Source of the DNA: Cycas panzhihuaensis | Lineage: Eukaryota > Cycadophyta | Direction: 5' to 3' | Assembly: GCA_023213395.1 (NCBI GenBank) | Contig: CM041465.1 | Span: 67,711,741 to 67,775,740, forward strand | DNA: 64,000 nt | In this document: one piece after another, positions 57,232 to 64,000 of the stretch | Layout: each line of letters starts with the position of its first letter | Position numbering within the stretch: position 1 is the stretch's first letter | Notes under the pieces: generated by a model | Seen by the model: only the letters and a program-made list of their open reading frames with translations | Told to the model about the DNA's origin: nothing | The model's database searches: none | Program-made: the position numbers and the translations under genes

Positions 57232-60200
57232 CTACAAACCAAGAGAACTCAAACACCATTTGAACTTCTCTACTGGTACTGGTTTTGTGAATATATCAGC
57301 ATAATTCTGATTGGTGTGAATCTTCTCAAGTGCCACTCCACTTGCTTCCACATCCTGTCTAATAAAATGGTACTTAAGAGCAATATACTTTATTCTACTG
57401 TGATAAGCCAAATTCTTGGCTAAGTAAATGGTACTTTGACTATTACAAAATACCTTTACATTTTCCTATCTCCTTCCAAGCTCAACCAATAGACCTTGTA
57501 ACAAAATTGCTTCTTTACAAGCATGTGCTCCATCAACATATTCAGTTTCCATGGTTGACAGTATAATTGTGGTCTACAATTTGGACATCCAACTAACTGG
57601 ACCATTTGCAAGAGTGAAAACATAACCTGAGATATACCTTCTTTTATCTAAATCTCCTGTAAAGTCAGAATCAACATATCCACAAACCTGATTATATGTA
57701 CCTCCAGAGGTGATGCAGTAGTCACTTATGCCTCTCAAATACCGAAGCACCCATTTTAGTGTAGCCTAATGTTCTTTCCCTGGATTTGCCATAAACCTGC
57801 TAACTACACCAACTGCATGTGAAATATTAGGTCTTGTACATACCATTGCATACATCAAACTTCCTACTGCACTAGCATAAGGCACATGAGACATATAAAC
57901 CTTTTCTTCTTCACTACTAGGACTGACATTCGAAGAAAGCTTGAAGTGGGAAGCCAATTTGATACGCATTGGTTTCACATTTGCCATACCAAACCTAGTT
58001 AGCACTTTCTCCATATATTTCTATTGTGATAACTATAGCTTACTATTTTTCTTGTTTCTATGTATCTCCATGCCTAAGATTTGTTTTACAGCTCCTAGAT
58101 CTTTCATATCAAAAGTCTTATAGCCAGTTGAGCCTTTAACTTATTGATTTCTTCCATGCTCTTGCTTGCAACTAGCATGTCATCAACATATAGTACCAAG
58201 ATAATGAATAAGCCATTGTCCATAAATTTAAAGTAAACACAATGATCATACTCACTTCTTTTAAAATTTTAGCTCTTCATGAAGGTATCAAACTTCTTGT
58301 ACCACTGCCTAAGTGATTGCTTTAGGCCATATAATGATTTCCTAAGCCTGCAAATATGTCTTTTTCTGCCATCCTATACAAACCCTTCTGGTTGATCCAT
58401 ATAGATCTCCTCATCTAAATCTCCATGTAGAAAAGTTATTTTTACATCTAACTGCTCCAACTCCAAATTAAGAGAAGCTACTAATGCTAATAGCACTTGA
58501 ATTAAAACAAGTTTGACAACTGGGAAAAAGATCTCATGAAAGTCAATACCTTCTTTCTGTAAATAGCCTTTAGCCACCAATCTTGCCCTGTATTTATCAA
58601 CCTTTCCATCAACATCTGTTTTTATCTTTAAAACCCACCTGCAACCAACAATCTTCTTGCCATGTGGAAGTTCTACCAAGTCCCATGAATTATTTTTCTT
58701 TAATGCATCTATCTCTTCCTACATAGCCCTCTTTCACTTCTCACTATGGATATCATCTATTGCTTTTTGAAAACATGTAGGCTCGCCATCATTAGAAACC
58801 AAAGCAATAGAAGTAAACAGACTGTACCTATCTAGTGGATGACTAACTCGTGTAGATCTTCTAACTTCTGGTAGAGGAGTGTCCACATACTCCTTTAAAT
58901 CTGTTACAAATTCATCTTTAGAAAGATCTTCCTACTCTTCTGATTCCAAAGATGGTTGGGTTTCAAACTTGACCTGTTGATGTTCATCTTTCTGCACCTA
59001 TTTCATTTAAACTTCTCCACTGTCTGATTTTAGAAGGGGAGATTCATCAAATACAACATCTCTGTTAATGGTAATTTTGTGGGCAGTAGGATCCCACAAC
59101 CTGTGTCCCTTCACACTATCCTTATCACCATAACCAACAAAGATATACCTCTTGGATTTTGGGTCTAACTCTGAACATTTACTTTTATCAGTCTACGCTT
59201 AGCATCAGTCCAAAAACTTTTAAATTTAAATAATCACATGGATGTCCAGTCCATACCTCTTTAGGAATCTTGTAATCTATTACAAGTGATGGTGACATAT
59301 TTACTAAATAGCAAGCTATTTGAACAGCTTCTACCCATAAGCCCTACTCCACTCCTGCATTACTTAGCATGCTTCTTGATCTTTCTAAGAGTGTCCTATT
59401 CATGTGCTCTGCAATGCCATTTTGCTGTGGAGTATAGCTAGTGGTCTTGTGTCTTTCGATCCTAGCTTCTCTGTAATAGTTCTCAAACTCCAAGGAGTTG
59501 AACTTAGCTCCATTATCAGTTCTTAAATATTTAATTATCTTACCAGTATTGTTCTCAACTAGAGCCTTGACCTGCTTAAACACACTAAAAATTTCAAATT
59601 TTCTTTTCAAAAAATAGACCCATACCTTCCTGGAGTAATCATCTATAAATGTGACATGATACAATGATCCTCCATAAGATATTTTAGGGGCTGATCCCCA
59701 TACATCTGAATGTATGTAATCTAAAATGCCTTTACTAGTGTGACTCCCTACTTTAAACCTAAGTCTACACTACTTTCTAAAAATACAATGTTTACAGAAA
59801 GCCAAATCTAAAAGTTATAAGTTAAGAAGTAACTTATGGTTTATCAGCACCTTAAGTCCTTTCTCGCTCATGTACCCAAGTCTTTAATGCCATAACTGAG
59901 CTGGATCTTCTACAGTCTTTGATGTTATAGCTTCTTGGTTGACATCTATACTTGCTACTAAAATGTAAAGATTTCTTTTCTTTAAGGCTTTCATAATAAC
60001 CAAGGCTCCCTTTGACACCTTTAGGACTCCTTCATGACCTGTATGCTTAAAACCACCTAAATCTAATTCACCCAAGGAAATCAAATTCCTTTTCAAATTA
60101 GATACATGTCTAACCTCAGTTAATGTTCTGACTACACCATCAAACATCTTAATTCGGATGCTACCAATGCCTACTGTCTTACAAGAAAATTCATTTCCCA

Positions 60201-60342
60201 TAAGCACATCACCACCATTAAGAGGTTGGTATGATGAGAACCAACTCTTGTGTGGACACATGTAGTGCGAAGCACCTAAATCTAAGAACCAGTCATGATG
60301 ATAATGAGAAACATTACAAGCGACTAAGACATCATCATCCAT
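57232..60342 (-). pseudogene. pol: Copia pol of C4: protease, integrase, RT, RNase H
   Basis: Protease about 60280-60000: WFLDLGASHYMCP, with Leu at the position of the catalytic-triad Ser/Thr. GAG-pre-integrase near 59890 (QLWH). Integrase about 59720-59100: YIHSDVWG keeps the first Asp, LRTDNGAKF the second (NGGEF expected), and QNGIAEHMNRTL the Glu. RT about 58680-58130: CRWVLKIKTDVDGKVDKYRARLVAKG, KSLYGLKQS, and catalytic YVDDM near 58190. RNase H about 57800-57240: DSDFTGDLDKRRYISGY and YADIFTKP. Ends at TAG 57234-57232 after KWCLSSLGL. Stops and frame breaks are scattered. Confidence 0.92.
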
Positions 60343-61149
60343 ACCTTAATTTAAGTCCACCTGATTCGCCTCCTTGGCAGGATCTTCCTTTTTCTGGAAC
60401 TCCTTCCTTTTGTAATAATCCTTCTTGAGGTGACTAGTCTTATTCCAATGCCAGCACCTAAGCTTACTCTTTTTGCTCTTTGTCTTAGACCTCGATGTGT
60501 CCCTGGAGTTTTATCTTCTCTCAAATGTTCTACCTCTTACTGTCATGGCTTCTAGTGTGAAGGTTTCAAAACTAGATTTCCTATGTACTTCTTCTATTAG
60601 TCAAGCACTCACAATAGAATCATAATCCAATACATCTATAGTGCTAAAACTAATTGAGGTGATAATATTATCCCGGGATTTGAGTAATGAGCATAACAAG
60701 GTAACAGCCTTATCCTCATCCTCAATTTTAACATTGATACTAATTAACTAACAAATAAGAGTATTAAAAATATTTAAATGGTTAGCAATTTTTGTACTTT
60801 CCTTCATCTGTAATGAGTACAGTTGCCTCTTCAGGTAGATTTGATTCGTTACTGATTTGGTCATATACAGGCCTTCCAACCGGGTCCATAATCTTGTTGC
60901 TGTCTCTTCCCCTGCGATGTTAAATAAGACTTCATCTGCCAAGAATAATCATATTGTGCTAAGTACCTTTTTATCTAAGTCATCCCAATCATCATCATCC
61001 ATCCCTATGGGTTTCTTCGATTTACTTGCAAGGGCTTTGAACAAACCCTATTGTATAAGAATATCATGTGCTTTTAGCTTCCACAACTCAAAGTTATTCT
61101 TGTCATTGAATTTCTCCACCTCAAACTTTGCACCTGCTAGTTTCGCCAT
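60343..61149 (-). pseudogene. gag: C4 gag
   Basis: Starts at the ATG ending at 61149 (MAKLAGAKFEVEKFND), a start typical of UBN2-type copia gags. LWTRLEGLYMTKSVTNQIYLKRQLYSLQM (60942-60748) is the UBN2 core. The zinc knuckle (about 60460) is degraded: the second Cys is Trp and the last Cys is Tyr. At least four stops interrupt it. Confidence 0.88.
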
Positions 61150-61205
61150 TTTGGTGTAGAAAAACTGACACCAAAACCTTCACAGACTTGCTACAAAACA
61201 AAAGT

Positions 61206-61218
61206 GCCTCTAATACCA
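61206..61218 (-). other. Primer-binding site of C4
   Basis: TGGTATTAGAGGC on the element strand, two bases inside the 5' LTR; an iMet-type site with changes. Confidence 0.85.
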
Positions 61219-61220
61219 CT

Positions 61221-61847
61221 TGTTGAGAATACAAGGTCCCAAACTTTAAACCACCACAAGATCTAAACTATTTTTCAACTAGTTACAGGAATTAAAACTA
61301 AGATTTAACATGCAAGTTCTAAAATCAGAGATAATATAATAACATCAATATATAAGCTAAACATCACATATGAACCTGATATAATGTGGTAAAACCCTAG
61401 CAGTGTGCTAGGGAAATATCCACACAGGAAAGGTATCAATCTTTATTATTGTAAAATGGAGAAATAGTACATCTTAGTTACAGAGTGCTCTCAAGCGACA
61501 ACCGGTCGCCCTCATTCTGATTACATTACATTACATACAACATAATAAGAAAAGCCCTAAAATGGGCTACATGAGAGGGACATCCAAGGCATGAATCTCA
61601 ATCATAGAATCTAGGGTATTTGTATCGAATGACCCTGATTCTCTTTACATTTTAATAAGGTTTACAGGGCTAATTTTTCGGGTCGGGGCTATCGGCCCTG
61701 AACCCCCTCTTAGCGGGGGCATTCCACACCCCAGCCAAGGAGGGCTCCCGCCCCCCTTGGAACCCCTCGAGAAAGATTAGGGGGGAAATCATACTGAAAA
61801 CATGCCAAAATTTTAGCCTTAAATGATTGTTGTCACAATACCCAACA
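61221..61847 (-). repeat. 5' LTR of C4 (627 bp)
   Basis: TGTTGAGAATACAAGG...ATACCCAACA on the plus strand, followed by target duplication CTTAC. Confidence 0.95.
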
Positions 61848-61856
61848 CTTACAATC

Positions 61857-62231
61857 ATGGAGGAGAATGATGTGGCCATATATGTTCATGAAACAAATGA
61901 TTATTACTTAAGAGATTCACTCCTTCCATTACCTAAGTATAATGGAGCAACCTATTTCTTTTGGACAATTAAAATGGGATGTTTTTTCATAGCTAGAGGT
62001 TTATGGAAATTTATTACTGATGGATATGATATTCCTAAGGATGAAGAAGAGAGGAAAAAACTTAAGAAGAAAGACAAAGAAGTGTTTATCATAATTCTTA
62101 CTACATTAGACAAGGTTGATCTTCCTTCTGCATATCATTTTGTCATTCCTAAGATTCAACATGCAAGTATTATTAAAGAAGCTTGAGATTTTTTAAAGGA
62201 TATATTTAAACAAACACTTGAAGAGATATAA
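61857..62231 (+). pseudogene. gag: C3 gag-like frame (UBN2/DUF4219 type)
   Basis: ATG 61857 (MEENDVAIYVHET), then LPKYNGATYFFWTIKMGCFF, GLWKFITDGYDIP and a charged EEERKKLKKKDKEV segment. This is the classic copia gag N-terminus with its YxxW-type motif. A TGA at 62184 splits it, after which the same frame runs to TAA 62229-62231. It is shorter than a normal copia gag, and no zinc knuckle is seen. It is the only recognisable protein of C3. C4 is inserted directly upstream, so the C3 leader and this frame are now separated by 5.3 kb. Confidence 0.75.
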
Positions 62232-62315
62232 TGAATGATTGAAAAGGCAAATAAGATTAATGATGGTTATCATATAGGTAAAACGAATTAAGAGAGTATT
62301 ATTGATATTGATTAA

Positions 62316-62579
62316 ATGACATGCCAGGATGAAGAATGTATGAGTACTAATAAAATTTCTACTAAACATAAAGAAACTATGGTTGAATATATTATTGAGA
62401 CTACTTCTATTGAAGATGTTGAGAGTGATGAATCAATAAAAGTTTATTTAGATGACACTATTATTTTAAAGAAAATTAAATATGAATCTCATGGTCCTAT
62501 AGAAGATGAGTCTTATACTGACTCAAGTTTAAATGATGTTCTTGCCTTGAGTATTGATTCAAGTTCAAAGAATATATAA
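62316..62579 (+). CDS. Acidic open frame of C3, unknown
   Basis: 87 codons, strongly acidic and Ser/Thr-rich (for example TTSIEDVESDESIKVYLDDT), between the gag-like frame and the 3' LTR. It resembles no domain I know. It may be the remnant of a C-terminal gag or a linker after loss of pol. The chance of a meaningless open frame in AT-rich DNA is real. Confidence 0.3.
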   Translation: MTCQDEECMSTNKISTKHKETMVEYIIETTSIEDVESDESIKVYLDDTIILKKIKYESHGPIEDESYTDSSLNDVLALSIDSSSKNI

Positions 62580-62752
62580 GCCAATGAAGATTCTACTCCA
62601 AAGGTTACTATTGTATATGGTAATCAAGAATTTATATAGGATAATGATAATAGGCAAGTTGAATTTAAAGATGGTCACTTATACGATCTACATCAAAATC
62701 AGGCTAGAGCAAGCATGATGAAGAATTAATATTTGCACTTACTAGATCTGTT

Positions 62753-62920
62753 ATAGCAAAGATATCATTACAGGATTAAAGATAAAAATGAAGCTGAGGA
62801 CATCATCCTATAAAGGCATTAGTATAGTATTGAAGATGAAAATAAAGTTAAAGACATCATTCTATAGCAAAGACATTACTACAAGATTGAAGATAAGGAT
62901 CAAGTTGAAGACATCATCTT
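62753..62920 (+). repeat. Tandem repeat, three units of about 57 bp
   Basis: Units 62753-62809, 62810-62863 and 62864-62920 (57, 54 and 57 bases) share ATAGCAAAGA...GATTGAAGAT...GACATCATCTT. In one frame each unit encodes a K/D/E-rich peptide around KIEDKDQVEDII, so it may once have been coding. Confidence 0.8.
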
Positions 62921-62974
62921 TAAGACATTTCTAAGAACAAGGCATTGTAAATTCAAATAACCTAAATGTGCATT

Positions 62975-62983
62975 AAGGGAGAG
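62975..62983 (+). other. Polypurine tract of C3
   Basis: AAGGGAGAG immediately precedes the TG of the 3' LTR. Confidence 0.8.
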
Positions 62984-63217
62984 TGCTAGAATATTAGTAA
63001 TGCGCATTTGTTATGTCCCACATATAAGTGGGTCCCATATACACTATTATATCATGTATTATAAATATACATATAGTGTATTATATGAACTATCTATTGT
63101 AAAAATATGTTATTAGTGTTAATATAATTTGATGTACCTTAAGGGTACTATTTAATCCTAGAGGTGTTTTTATTCTAATTTGTGAATATTATTTTTTGCA
63201 GGTTTAGTTTCTTAATA
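62984..63217 (+). repeat. 3' LTR of C3 (234 bp)
   Basis: Begins TGCTAGAATATTAG, ends TTAATA (CA decayed to TA), followed by target duplication GATTT (63218-63222). Confidence 0.92.
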
Positions 63218-63222
63218 GATTT

Positions 63223-64000
63223 ATCGTTAGGTATAAGTCTAGTATAGGTGAGGAAACAAATTATGGGGGTCCTAAACCTTCATTATAATGCATGTATTGA
63301 GGTATATTAAGCCTTGAGCTTGCATACTGATATATTGCATCCCTAGTTTACCACTTATGGGCAAGCACCACTAAATAGGATAATAACTAAGAACTTTCTT
63401 AGAGACCTTTGAAACATAGACTTCTAGATTAGTAACCCCTTAGGTAGATTAGTTCACAAGTACAAAACCTGAAGGACATAAAACAAAATAAAACTTTAAA
63501 AAAAATGACATCGTAAATACTACTATCCAACATAATTAAACTAAATGGCATTAATAGTTTCATACCATGGAAAAAATAAGTTAAAATTTTACTTATAATA
63601 AATGACTTTTGGGCTTATATAAATGGAGATATACCTCTAACTATGCTAACAAAAGATCCCAATAATCCTATCATCATAATTCCTCCAATCATGTAGCCTT
63701 AGTTAACTTTAAAGCTAAGGATAATGTTGCCTTACCCTTCCTTCACTTACTTGTTGAAGACTAAGTAGACCAAAATATCGAAATTGTCCATACATCTCAT
63801 AAGGCATAGACTATACTTTGTGCCCTTTGTGAGAGAAATGATGAATCTAGATCCCTAACTCTTAAAGTATGCCTATTTATAATACCTTTTACTAGTAATA
63901 TTATAAACCACTTAACTAAAGTTACAACCATTAGGAACCAATTGGTAATCATTGGTGAGCCAGCTTTAGATCATGATTTAATCTCTAGAATCATAAATAT
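63223..64000. other. Unassigned right flank
   Basis: AT-rich DNA outside C3, continuous with the flank left of 29797 before C3 inserted. No open frame, RNA gene or LTR recognised. Confidence 0.5.

Larger units (their letters stand above)
56540..61847 (-). mobile_element. Ty1/copia element C4 (complete, 5.3 kb, Tork-like), nested in C3
   Basis: LTRs 56540-57174 (3') and 61221-61847 (5'), TGTTGAG...CCAACA; exact target duplication CTTAC (56535-56539 and 61848-61852). Primer site, gag, protease, integrase, RT, RNase H and purine tract are all in place. The protease neighbourhood (HYMCPHKSWF, LMGNEFSCKTVGIGSIRIKMFDG, NLKRNLISLG) is typical of the Tork lineage that includes Tnt1-type elements. 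It inserted four bases upstream of the C3 gag ATG. Stops at many sites, but little length change. Confidence 0.95.
29802..63217 (+). mobile_element. Copia-like element C3, outermost host of a nest
   Basis: Equal 234-bp LTRs lie at 29802-30035 and 62984-63217, flanked by an exact target duplication GATTT (29797-29801 and 63218-63222). There is an iMet-type primer site at 30036 and a purine tract at 62975-62983. Two elements sit inside: C2 (30441-54000, itself carrying G3) and C4 (56540-61847). Removing them leaves about 4.5 kb, of which only a gag-type frame near the 3' end is coding. No protease, integrase or polymerase is seen, so it was probably non-autonomous. It must be the oldest layer here, since it is a target of two later insertions. 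Confidence 0.9.

Overview
This is nuclear, repeat-dominated DNA from a land plant, most likely a seed plant with a large genome. I see no host gene, no rRNA or tRNA gene, no organelle DNA and no bacterial signal. The evidence is plant-type Ty3/gypsy and Ty1/copia LTR retrotransposons throughout, tRNA-iMet primer sites on the copias, a Tat/Ogre-like gypsy family with very long LTRs and a second RNase H, and a plant mobile domain (PMD)-like antisense gene. The species cannot be read from the sequence.

Layout. (1) 1-5905, minus strand: 5' end of a Ty3 element (G1), gag plus a 3.1 kb LTR; the rest lies left of the window. (2) 5906-7358: AT-rich spacer with a (TA)35 microsatellite and perhaps a decayed copia 5' end. 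(3) 7359-28890, plus strand: a 7.5 kb Ty1/copia (C1) split within gag by a complete 14.0 kb Ty3 element (G2, 10208-24216, minus strand; target duplication GAAAC). (4) 28891-29801: spacer. (5) 29802-63217, plus strand: an old, gag-only copia (C3; 234-bp LTRs; target duplication GATTT). It is split by copia C2 (30441-54000, minus strand), which is itself split by a 15.9 kb Ty3 element (G3, 33002-48926, plus strand; target duplication GTCCT). A Tork-like copia C4 (56540-61847, minus strand; target duplication CTTAC) sits just before the C3 gag start. (6) 63223-64000: unassigned flank.

How the parts relate. G1, G2 and G3 are one Ty3 superfamily group. Each has a proline-rich gag with a CHHC zinc knuckle, then a stop codon, then protease, reverse transcriptase, RNase H and integrase (G1 is cut off after the stop). 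In G2 and G3 a second, archaeal-type RNase H lies downstream of integrase, next to the 3' LTR. G3 also carries, on the opposite strand, a 2.8 kb module with its own TATA box, a phase-compatible intron and a decayed PMD-like reading frame. G2 has no such module at the same place. C1 and C2 belong to one copia family with an unusually long (1.9 kb) leader. All copies carry stops or frameshifts, so none looks autonomous now. G3 and C4 are the best preserved.

The most interesting signals are the antisense PMD-like gene and its presence or absence between sister elements, the extra RNase H downstream of integrase, and the in-frame stop kept between gag and protease in all three Ty3 copies.
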